64,000 nt of DNA from QGON01 sp963691905 (GTDB taxonomy: Bacteria > Pseudomonadota > Gammaproteobacteria > Chromatiales > Chromatiaceae). The notes beneath the pieces were generated by a model. The model made no database searches, was not told the DNA's origin, and worked only from the letters and a program-made list of their open reading frames with translations. A program made the position numbers and the translations under genes. The stretch covers positions 248,001 through 312,000 of the forward strand of contig OY829893.1 of NCBI GenBank assembly GCA_963691905.1, read 5' to 3'. Of this stretch, positions 25,876 through 33,361 are shown piece by piece; position 1 is the stretch's first letter, and each line of letters begins with the position of its first letter.

Positions 25876-26382
25876 CTAAATTTGCAGCGCTTCCACCGTC
25901 CAGCCAACAGCGCCAACCTCTGCCTCTGGATGTAATCTGCGGAGCTCACGACCGATCTCCGTAACCCGCCAGCGGGGCACATCGACCATCAGGAGGATCT
26001 CCCCGTGTTTCAATGCACTCCGGCACTCGTCCATATGGGCATGCGGCACATGCCGAACGAAGTAGCTTCCGGCCAGATAGGTGGCGGCCATAACCAGACC
26101 ATTCAACAGCGCCCAGCCCAGCAAACCGGCAAACAGACTACCGACCAACAGTATCAGAGCCAGAAAAAAGGTCAGAAGGTTCAGGTTCCATAAGACTCGT
26201 TCCAAACGGGCTCCAAAATCCGTGCGCTGGCGTACGGATGCCTCTGGCAGCCCGGAGATATCAATGCCCTCCCTGGCGACGGCATGCATGTGGCGCCTGT
26301 CGACGCCCAGCCGTTGCAGATCAGGCAGCGCCTGTTCAACATGGTGCCGCTGCGGAAACAGCAGATAGATTCGTCTCAACAT
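25876..26382 (-). CDS. Hypothetical protein with two membrane helices
   Basis: The 168-residue protein has a soluble N-terminal part (about 1-60), two strong adjacent helices (NLLTFFLALILLVGSLFAGL and ALLNGLVMAATYLAGSYFV, about residues 67-110), then a soluble C-terminal half. It resembles small stress-type membrane proteins of the DUF1269 kind, where a helix pair interrupts a ferredoxin-like domain, but this is not certain. A GAGGTGG site precedes the ATG. It follows the 69-residue gene by 9 bases, so the two form a unit. Confidence 0.65.
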   Translation of the reverse strand: MLRRIYLLFPQRHHVEQALPDLQRLGVDRRHMHAVAREGIDISGLPEASVRQRTDFGARLERVLWNLNLLTFFLALILLVGSLFAGLLGWALLNGLVMAATYLAGSYFVRHVPHAHMDECRSALKHGEILLMVDVPRWRVTEIGRELRRLHPEAEVGAVGWTVEALQI

Positions 26383-26391
26383 GGCGCCACC

Positions 26392-26601
26392 TCAACCTTC
26401 TGCAACGTAATCATCTGTATCGTTTCCCTGCACTATCTTGTGATCCTCAGTCTCCATCTCCATATAGAGACGCTTGTTCTCCTCACTTTCGAAGTAGATC
26501 TCAAGGCCGTTCTTGCCATCCCCATCATAGAGGCAGGGGTGGTGTTCAGGATCAGAGACTTCGCGCAACGTGATGGGATCTGTTGTCGTACGAATATGCA
26601 T
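26392..26601 (-). CDS. Small acidic hypothetical protein
   Basis: This 69-residue soluble, acidic protein (EIYFESEENKRLYMEMETED) has a good ribosome site (GAGGGAAG) before the ATG and sits 9 bases upstream of the two-helix protein gene on the same strand. I do not recognise a family. Coding is supported by the ribosome site and operon packing rather than by homology. Confidence 0.55.
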   Translation of the reverse strand: MHIRTTTDPITLREVSDPEHHPCLYDGDGKNGLEIYFESEENKRLYMEMETEDHKIVQGNDTDDYVAEG

Positions 26602-26725
26602 GGTTCTTCCCTCAGAAGTTGACTGTGTACTGGTTTTATAGAAATACCAAGCAATTTAGTCAAGTAAAATGACTCGCCAAATACTGACGCAGAAAACAAG
26701 GGTTTTCAGGCGACAGGAAAGCGTT

Positions 26726-28030
26726 TCATCTAAAGATGTCGAAGAAGAGGGTATAGAACAGACTGGCCAGAATCAGGCTGAAAAAGGTGGTCGGTATGCC
26801 GATGCGCATCCAGACGGCGGGCGTGATACGGGCGCCGGGAATATTGGAGTGCTCGGACTCCGCCACCGCGATAATGTTCGCCGTGGCACCGATGTGGGTG
26901 CCGTTTCCGCCCAGACCCACACCCAACGCCAAGGCCCACCAGAGGGGCGTGATATTGACCCCGCTGGACTCCAGCCCCAGGATGATGGGAATCATGGTGA
27001 CGGTGAAGGGGATGTTATCCACCACCGCGCTGAGAACGGCGGCAATCCACATCAACATCAGGCCTGCCAGCAGCAGCTGGCCCGGTTCCCGCGCCATCTC
27101 CGCCAGTGAGTTGCCGAACAGGTTCAGCAGTCCCGAGGCCTCCACCCCGCCGACGATCATGAAAAGCCCGGCAAAAAAGAACAGCACCGACCAGTTGACC
27201 CCGTTGAACAGCACATCCATGTCGGGCTTCATCAGCACCAAGGCCAGCGCCAAGCCGATAAAAGCGGCGTAAGCGGGAAAAAAGTGAAAATGGTGGTGAA
27301 CGAAAAACAGCCCCACGACCAGCGCCAGAGAGACAAGTATTTTTTGTAATCCAGCCAAGTCCTTGATGGCATGAGTGTCGACCAGCTCCCGAACCTCTCC
27401 AGCGCCACGGCGCAACTGTTTGCGGAAAAGAAAGAGCAGCAAGAGCACTGTCCCGGCCCAGACCACCACCACCGGTGGCCCCATATGGAACAGAAAATCG
27501 TTGAAGCTGATATCGCCAGCACTGCCGATCATCAGATTGGGCGGGTCACCCACCAGGGTCGCCGCTCCGCCGATATTGGAGAGCATCGCCTCAGCCATCA
27601 GATAGGGCATGGGATTGAGTCTGAGCAGACGGCAGATCAATACCGTCAGGGGGGCAAATACGATGACCGTGGTGACATTGTCCAGGATCATACTGATCAG
27701 GCTTACCGCAAGACTGAGGTAGACCAGCAGCAGACGCGCATCGCCCTTCGCCCAGCGGGTGATATAGACGGCCATATATTCGAAGGCGCCGGTGGGACGC
27801 AGCAGTGAGACCAGCATCATCATCGCTGCCAGCAGCAGAATGGTATTGGCGTCCACCGCCGCTATAGCCTCCTCCTGAGTATAGAAATCCATACTCATGC
27901 CGACGCCGATCATCACCACCGCACCCAGAATTGCCGCACTGGTGCGGTGAAGTTTTTCCGAGAATATCAGCGCGTAGGCCAACAGCAGAATCAGCGCGGA
28001 GGCCAGCATGGAATCACTGAAAGCGGTCAT
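26726..28030 (-). CDS. ArsB/NhaD-type SLC13 permease, second paralogue
   Basis: This 434-residue inner-membrane protein has about twelve hydrophobic segments and the same signatures as the permease at 114-1451: LDNVTTVIVFAPLTVLI, GDPPNLMIGSAGDISFNDFLFHMGPP (first motif GDPPN) and VVDNIPFTVTMIPI. The two are clearly paralogues, though diverged. It starts 3 bases after a CBS-pair gene, which in turn overlaps a TtcA-like gene, so the transcription order is ttcA-like, CBS, permease. Its substrate (Na+/H+, sulfate or an oxyanion) is not determined by sequence. Confidence 0.85.
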   Translation of the reverse strand: MTAFSDSMLASALILLLAYALIFSEKLHRTSAAILGAVVMIGVGMSMDFYTQEEAIAAVDANTILLLAAMMMLVSLLRPTGAFEYMAVYITRWAKGDARLLLVYLSLAVSLISMILDNVTTVIVFAPLTVLICRLLRLNPMPYLMAEAMLSNIGGAATLVGDPPNLMIGSAGDISFNDFLFHMGPPVVVVWAGTVLLLLFLFRKQLRRGAGEVRELVDTHAIKDLAGLQKILVSLALVVGLFFVHHHFHFFPAYAAFIGLALALVLMKPDMDVLFNGVNWSVLFFFAGLFMIVGGVEASGLLNLFGNSLAEMAREPGQLLLAGLMLMWIAAVLSAVVDNIPFTVTMIPIILGLESSGVNITPLWWALALGVGLGGNGTHIGATANIIAVAESEHSNIPGARITPAVWMRIGIPTTFFSLILASLFYTLFFDIFR

Positions 28031-28033
28031 GCT

Positions 28034-28486
28034 TCAGCAGCAGCCCAGATTCAACACCAGGCGGGCAATCCCCACCCGGGTAATAACCCCTTTGTACTCA
28101 TCCCCGTCAGTCAGAAACAGATAGCCGGTATTGAACTGCTCCATGATCGCCAGCGCCTTCATTACCTGCGCGCCGGGATTGAGCTGGATGGCGTCCTCCA
28201 GCACATACCCTTCGACAGGTTGCGGCAGAATCATTTCCGCCTTCTCCTCGGCCATATCCATATAGTCAAGATCGTCACCCAGCAGGTGCGCGCCCTGAAT
28301 ATAGTCCCGGGGCACACATGTGAGGCGAAACGCATGCCGCAGGGAAAAACGGCCGGCGATCTTCCCTTCTCCATCCACATAGGGGATGCCCGGCACATTC
28401 TGTTTCACACACTCCGCCAGGGCGTCGCCGAAGCTCATGCCGGCATGGGCCACTTCCGTCGGGATCAGGATCTCTTCCAGGTTCAT
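28034..28486 (-). CDS. CBS-domain pair protein, second copy
   Basis: This 150-residue protein consists of two CBS motifs (about 1-60 and 75-148) with conserved IPYVDGEGKIAGRF and TGYLFLTDGDEYKGVI segments. It is upstream of the NhaD-type permease by 3 bases and overlaps the TtcA-like gene by 4 bases (translational coupling). It ends in two cysteines (NLGCC), absent from the copy at 1458-1916, which could be a redox or metal site; that is inference. Confidence 0.78.
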   Translation of the reverse strand: MNLEEILIPTEVAHAGMSFGDALAECVKQNVPGIPYVDGEGKIAGRFSLRHAFRLTCVPRDYIQGAHLLGDDLDYMDMAEEKAEMILPQPVEGYVLEDAIQLNPGAQVMKALAIMEQFNTGYLFLTDGDEYKGVITRVGIARLVLNLGCC

Positions 28487-29229
28487 GGGTCGGCTTGCTC
28501 CGGACGCTCGTCCATCAGGGGTTTCATGGCATGCAGCATATTGGCAAACAGATGTTTGTTCTGCCGCTCCTCTCTTGCCAACAACTGTTTCATGTAGGCG
28601 CGCTGGGTGGGCGCAGTAAAGCAGGCGGGGCAGCTGTCGGGTATCACCGGTAGCCCGGCCTCCAGGGCAAAGGCCCCGGTCTGATTCTCCCGGCAGTAGA
28701 CCAGCGGGCGGATGATGCGGATATCGCCGTCGTTGTTCTGATAGTGCGCCTTCATGGTACGTAACTGCCCGCCGTGGAAGATCGACATCATCAGACTCTC
28801 CGCCAGGTCATCGAGATGTTGGGCTAGTGCCAATACATTATAGCCCTCACGGCGACAGGTGGAGTACATGATGCCCCGCTTCATGCGGGCGCAGTAGGCG
28901 CAGAATGAGTCGCCATCCAGACGTGTTTTGGCCTCTTCCATGATCGGCTGCTCTGCATAAATCCAGGGTAGACCCAGTCTTTCATAATAGGCCTTCAGCG
29001 GCCCGGGATCGAAACCCTCCACCTCAGGATCGACAGTGATGATGCCCAGCTCGAATTTTACCGGCGCATAGGTCTGCAGGTGGCTCAGTATCTGCAGCAG
29101 GGAGAGAGAATCCTTGCCGCCGGAGACGCCAAGGAGTATCCGGTCCCCCTCGCGAATCATGTCGTAATCGGCAATCGCGCGGCCGACTTTGCGCAGCAGG
29201 GATTTTGGGGGGGTGGCATAGTGTGTCAT
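28483..29229 (-). CDS. TtcA-like tRNA 2-thiocytidine biosynthesis protein
   Basis: This 248-residue PP-loop ATPase has SGGKDSLSLLQ near residue 35, the Fe-S-type CAYCARMKRGIMY near residue 113, the catalytic-helix motif AQHLDDLAES near residue 138 (HRDD in classical TtcA), and a further CPAC near residue 203. True TtcA inserts sulfur at C32 of some tRNAs using a [4Fe-4S] cluster. This protein is shorter than E. coli TtcA (311 residues) and is coupled to a CBS-permease pair, so a sulfur-transfer role different from classical TtcA is possible. Confidence 0.82.
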   Translation of the reverse strand: MTHYATPPKSLLRKVGRAIADYDMIREGDRILLGVSGGKDSLSLLQILSHLQTYAPVKFELGIITVDPEVEGFDPGPLKAYYERLGLPWIYAEQPIMEEAKTRLDGDSFCAYCARMKRGIMYSTCRREGYNVLALAQHLDDLAESLMMSIFHGGQLRTMKAHYQNNDGDIRIIRPLVYCRENQTGAFALEAGLPVIPDSCPACFTAPTQRAYMKQLLAREERQNKHLFANMLHAMKPLMDERPEQADP

Positions 29230-29367
29230 GAGGCTATTGTGACACGTGGAAAACCAAGGGTTCCAGCAGGATTGCCAGTGCCCAGGAAACCGGGACAGGA
29301 GTCAACTGGCACTAACATTAGGCAGTATTATTCGTATTATCAATAATTTGCCAAACACCTAAAAACT

Positions 29368-29454
29368 GTAGGTCGTGTTAGCGCAGCGTAACACGACAAG
29401 AGTCGCGCACATTGTTGGGTTACGGCCAAAAAAATCGGCCTAACCCAACCTACC
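29368..29454. repeat. Palindromic repeats, family C, two units
   Basis: One unit (gtaggtcgtgttagcgcagc) is followed by a second (tgttgggttacggccaaaaa…cctaacccaacctacc) nearly identical to that at 7428. Together they fill most of the 270-base gap between the ttcA-like gene and ybbP. Confidence 0.8.
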
Positions 29455-29498
29455 CAAGCAGTTGATTATTAGTGATTTTCACGGCGAAGGCGCCGTTC

Positions 29499-31970
29499 CT
29501 ACAGGATCTGCTGCAACGGCGGTTTCTGTAACACGGAACGAACCCCCAATACCCCGGAGACTCCCATCAGCAACATCCCACTCAACAGACTGACGGGCCA
29601 GATCCAGAGGTTACCCTGATATCTGAGACCGAAGAGCTGATCGGCAAGCAGTGCAGCGATGAGGCTGGCGCCAAGGGCAGCCAGCAGACCGGCAATTGCA
29701 CCCAGCGCCATGAACTCCGTGACGATGGCAACACGGATCTGCCCTTTCAGGGCCCCCAGGGTGCGCAGGATGGCCGTCTCGTGGATGCGCTCATCAAGGC
29801 TCGACTGGACTGCAGCCAGCAGCACCACCAGCCCTGCCAGCAGGGTGAAGAGGGAGACGAACTGCACCGACAGAATCACCCGGTCGATGATCGAGCGGAC
29901 CCGCTGCATCAGCGCGCCCACATCGATGTCGGTAATGTTGGGGAAATGGGTGACCAGCCGAGCCAGGAGCGGCTCCTCGCCGGGAGGCAGGAAAAAGGCC
30001 GTGATATAACTCGCCTGGGTAACATCGAGCTGCCCCGGCGGGGCGATGACGAAAAAGTTCACCTCAAAAGAGTCCCAGGCCACCTTCCGCAGACTGGTGA
30101 CGGGCGCACTGACCGTCTGCCCGGCAATCTCGAAGGCGAGGCGATCGCCAAGCTGAATGCCCAGAGAGTGGGCGATACCCTTCTCCACCGACCAGCCACG
30201 CTCATCCGTTCTGCTCCACCAGTGGCCTGAGACAAGCCGGTTGGCGGTCGGCATTCGCTCCATCCAGGAGAGATTGAACTCCCGCTGAATCAACTGTTTG
30301 GCACGGGGTTGAGCGTAACTATCAGCGTCAACAGGGGTACCGTTGAGACTGTGCAGACGGCCACGAACCATCGGATAGATAACCGGGGCAGGCTGCTTTT
30401 GCTGGCGGAAGAACTTTTCCAGCGGCGCCAACTGATCCGCCTGGACGTTGATCAGGAAGTGGTTAGGGGCTTCAAAGGGCAGTGTGGCGCGCCAGGCATC
30501 GAGCAGGTCGGTGCGGATCAGGATCAGCAGCAACACCACCATCATGCCGAGACCGACGGCGACCAGCTGAACGATGCTGACCTCTGGATGACGTGCAATA
30601 TTGGCCAGACCCAGCCGCCAGGGCTGACCGCCGGAGGGAGAGACACGCTGCAGCATTCGGGTCAGCAGCCAGGCAACCAGAGTGAGCAGACTCAGGATAG
30701 CCAGCAAACCGAGACTGACCAGCAGGGTCAGCTGCCAGTCATCGGCCTGCCAGGCCAACAATCCTGTGAGTACCACCAGTGCGGGGCCATAGATCGCCAG
30801 ACGGCTGAGGCGGGGTAAGGGCATCTCCCGTCGCAACACCCGCAGGGGTGGCGTGTTACGCAGGGCCAGCAGGGGAGGCAGGGCGAAGCCGGTGAGGGTG
30901 ACCAGGCCGATCAACAGCCCCAGCAGCAACGGCTGCAGCGTGGGAGGAGGCAGCTGCTGAATAAACAGACCGGCCAATAGTGCAGCAAGCAGATGCTGGA
31001 CCAGATAACCGAACAGCAGTCCGATCAAAGAGCCTGCCAGACCGAGCAGCAGAAGCTGGCCCGTGAAGATGCGGGTGATGAGTTGGCGGCTGGCGCCCAG
31101 GCAGCGCAGCAGGGCGGTATTGTCGAGATGGCGGCGGGCGTAACGGTTGGCGGACATGGCAATCGCCACAGCCGCCAGCAGCAGACTGACCAGCGAAGCG
31201 AGGCCGAGAAAACGTTCGGCCCGTTCCAGGGCGGAGGTCAGTTCCCGGCGGCTGTCCCGAGGCCCAAGTAGACGTTGCCCGACCTGCAGCCGGGGTTTGA
31301 TCCAACCACGAAAAACCTCGAGGGCGTCTGCCTCACCCGCCAGCAGCAGGCGATATTCTGCCCGGCTGCCGACAGTCAGCAGTCCGGTGGCCGGCAGATC
31401 CAGCGGATTCATCATCAGGCGCGGGGCGATGCTGAACAGACTCCCGCCCCGATCAGGCTCCTCCAGGATCAGACCACTGATGCGAAACCCGGACTCTCCC
31501 AGCTGTATGTCATCACCCGGCTTCAGTCCCATACGATCGAGCAGCTGGCGCTCCAACCAGACAGAGCCACTCTCCGGCGGGGCTTGGCGCTGTTGTTCCG
31601 AGTGCCCGGATGTCTCTGCCACCAGCAGCCGGCCCCGTAGCGGATAACCACGGCTCACAGCCTTCACCTCGGCCATCTGCAGCCGTTCACCCGCCAGGGT
31701 CATGGAGCGAAAGCTGGTGGTTTCGGCCAGTTGCAGGCCCATCCCGAGAGCCGATTGCTTCCAGGCTTCTGGCAGTGGACTGGGGGATTGAACCAGCAGA
31801 TCGGCAGCCAACAGCTCACCGGCCTGATGGGTCATCGCCTGATGTACCCTGTCGTTGAACAGTGCCACTGAGGTGAAGGCACCCACACCGATGATCAGCC
31901 CGAGCAGCAGCACCCGCAGTTCGCCGGATGCAAGTTCCCGCCAGAGTGATCGCAGGGTGAAGGCTAGCAT
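29499..31970 (-). CDS. ybbP: FtsX-like ABC permease, YbbP family
   Basis: This 823-residue membrane protein has an N-terminal helix, a large periplasmic region, then two FtsX-type blocks of three to four helices (about 250-480 and 700-820). Its length and double FtsX layout fit E. coli YbbP. The ATG at 31970 overlaps the stop of the ATPase gene by 7 bases; the frame continues upstream, but that stretch is only the ATPase gene in another frame. With the ATPase it forms a type VII/MacB-like exporter or mechanotransmission complex. The association with tesA is conserved in E. coli. Confidence 0.88.
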   Translation of the reverse strand: MLAFTLRSLWRELASGELRVLLLGLIIGVGAFTSVALFNDRVHQAMTHQAGELLAADLLVQSPSPLPEAWKQSALGMGLQLAETTSFRSMTLAGERLQMAEVKAVSRGYPLRGRLLVAETSGHSEQQRQAPPESGSVWLERQLLDRMGLKPGDDIQLGESGFRISGLILEEPDRGGSLFSIAPRLMMNPLDLPATGLLTVGSRAEYRLLLAGEADALEVFRGWIKPRLQVGQRLLGPRDSRRELTSALERAERFLGLASLVSLLLAAVAIAMSANRYARRHLDNTALLRCLGASRQLITRIFTGQLLLLGLAGSLIGLLFGYLVQHLLAALLAGLFIQQLPPPTLQPLLLGLLIGLVTLTGFALPPLLALRNTPPLRVLRREMPLPRLSRLAIYGPALVVLTGLLAWQADDWQLTLLVSLGLLAILSLLTLVAWLLTRMLQRVSPSGGQPWRLGLANIARHPEVSIVQLVAVGLGMMVVLLLILIRTDLLDAWRATLPFEAPNHFLINVQADQLAPLEKFFRQQKQPAPVIYPMVRGRLHSLNGTPVDADSYAQPRAKQLIQREFNLSWMERMPTANRLVSGHWWSRTDERGWSVEKGIAHSLGIQLGDRLAFEIAGQTVSAPVTSLRKVAWDSFEVNFFVIAPPGQLDVTQASYITAFFLPPGEEPLLARLVTHFPNITDIDVGALMQRVRSIIDRVILSVQFVSLFTLLAGLVVLLAAVQSSLDERIHETAILRTLGALKGQIRVAIVTEFMALGAIAGLLAALGASLIAALLADQLFGLRYQGNLWIWPVSLLSGMLLMGVSGVLGVRSVLQKPPLQQIL

Positions 31971-32668
31971 CCTGATGCTTGCAGCAGACGGCCCTCTGCC
32001 AGCTCCAGCCTGCGGCTGCACTGATCCGCCAGTGCGGTATCGTGGGTGACCAGAATCAGGGTGGTGCGATGTTCACGGTTGAGTTCGAACAGCAGGTCGA
32101 TCACCTTGCGGCCAGTCTGCTGGTCGAGGTTGCCGGTGGGTTCATCAGCCAGCAACAGTTGCGGCGAAGTGGCAAAGGCGCGGGCAATGGCGACCCGCTG
32201 CTGTTCGCCGCCGGAGAGCTGATTGGGACGGTGCAGACGCCGGGGTTGCAGGCCGACCCGCTGCAGCCACTCCTCCGCCAGTATGCGGGCATCACTGTGT
32301 CCGACCAACTCGAGGGGCACCATGACATTCTCCAGGGCAGTCAGAGAGGGCAGCAGGTGGAAAGACTGGAAAACGAAACCGAGCAGCTCCCGACGTAAAC
32401 GGGCACGGCCATCCTCATCCAGACTGTTGAGATTTTGGCCATTCAGTTCGACTCGCCCCCGGCTGGGCAGGTCGAGGCCGGCGAGCAGACCCAGCAGGGT
32501 CGATTTGCCTGAACCCGAGGCACCGACCACGGCGAGGGTTTCGCTGTGTTGCAGGTCGAGGTTGACCCCCTGCAGAATATCCAGCGGGCCATCGGGACTG
32601 CTGACTTGTTTTGAGAGATCCTCTGCCCGCACAATGGGGCGGCTCTCTGCATGCTTCTGCTGACTCAT
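31964..32668 (-). CDS. ybbA: ABC transporter ATP-binding protein, YbbA family
   Basis: This 234-residue ATPase has Walker A GASGSGKSTLLGLLAG near residue 48, signature LSGGEQQRVAIARA near residue 148, Walker B LLLADEPTGNLD near residue 170, and the H-loop LVTHD near residue 206. It belongs to the LolD/MacB/YbbA clade. Its ATG overlaps the start codon of divergent tesA (bases 32666-32669 read catg), so each promoter must lie inside the opposite gene. Confidence 0.92.
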   Translation of the reverse strand: MSQQKHAESRPIVRAEDLSKQVSSPDGPLDILQGVNLDLQHSETLAVVGASGSGKSTLLGLLAGLDLPSRGRVELNGQNLNSLDEDGRARLRRELLGFVFQSFHLLPSLTALENVMVPLELVGHSDARILAEEWLQRVGLQPRRLHRPNQLSGGEQQRVAIARAFATSPQLLLADEPTGNLDQQTGRKVIDLLFELNREHRTTLILVTHDTALADQCSRRLELAEGRLLQASGC

Positions 32669-33341
32669 GGATATGGTTTCTATGTTCCGACTGCTGCCAA
32701 GTTTACTGCTCTGTTCACTGCTGCTCCATCTTACGACGCCATTCGCAAATGATAGGCCGGTAATCCTGCTGTTGGGCGACAGCCTCAGCAGCGGTTACGG
32801 CATCGCCCTCTCGGAAAGATGGACAACCGCTTTGCAGGATCGTTTAACCGACCAGGGATTTGAGCACCGCTTGGTCAACGCCAGCGTTACTGGCGAGACC
32901 AGCCGTGGCGGCCTGAGTCGACTGCCCGAACTGTTGCAACGCCATCGGCCCCGATGGGTTGTCATCGAACTGGGTGGCAATGACGGCCTGCGTGGTCTGG
33001 AATTGGCGCAGACCCGGCAGAATCTTCGGAAGGCAGTGCAGTTTTCCCGTGCCGCAGAGGCCCGGGTGCTGCTGATTGGTATGAAGATCCCCCCCAATCT
33101 GGGTCCGGTTTACAGCCGCAGGTTCGAGGCAATCTATACCGATATTGCCAATCAGGCGATTGTACCAAGCGTCCCCTTTCTGCTTGAAGGGGTAGCAGGA
33201 AATGCCCCGTTGATGCAGACCGATGGCATCCATCCAAATGCAAAGGGGCAACCAGCTATTCTGGAGAACGTCTGGACAGTTCTGGGGCCGCTGTTGCAAC
33301 TCCAGGGGTCGGAGTCAATACCTGCGACCTCAGCGAAATAG
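32667..33341 (+). CDS. tesA: Lysophospholipase/acyl-CoA thioesterase TesA
   Basis: This 224-residue SGNH hydrolase has a signal peptide (FRLLPSLLLCSLLLHLTTPFA), the nucleophile block GDSLSSGYG near residue 37, ELGGNDGLRG with block III Asn, and the catalytic DGIHPN near residue 187. It is a periplasmic esterase, lysophospholipase or thioesterase. Starts at 32667, 32673 and 32682 are in frame; the last sits closest to the signal peptide. The C-terminal residues (after LLQLQ) are encoded by half of a family A repeat, so the native C-terminus appears to have been replaced. Confidence 0.92.
   Translation: MDMVSMFRLLPSLLLCSLLLHLTTPFANDRPVILLLGDSLSSGYGIALSERWTTALQDRLTDQGFEHRLVNASVTGETSRGGLSRLPELLQRHRPRWVVIELGGNDGLRGLELAQTRQNLRKAVQFSRAAEARVLLIGMKIPPNLGPVYSRRFEAIYTDIANQAIVPSVPFLLEGVAGNAPLMQTDGIHPNAKGQPAILENVWTVLGPLLQLQGSESIPATSAK
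33305..33318. repeat. Half-copy of REP-like family A inside the end of tesA
   Basis: The sequence ggggtcggagtcaa matches the arm of the full copies at 22827 and 25799, but no facing arm is present before the next gene. It encodes part of the TesA C-terminus. Confidence 0.7.
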
Positions 33342-33361
33342 GGTATCGATGAGAAACAACG

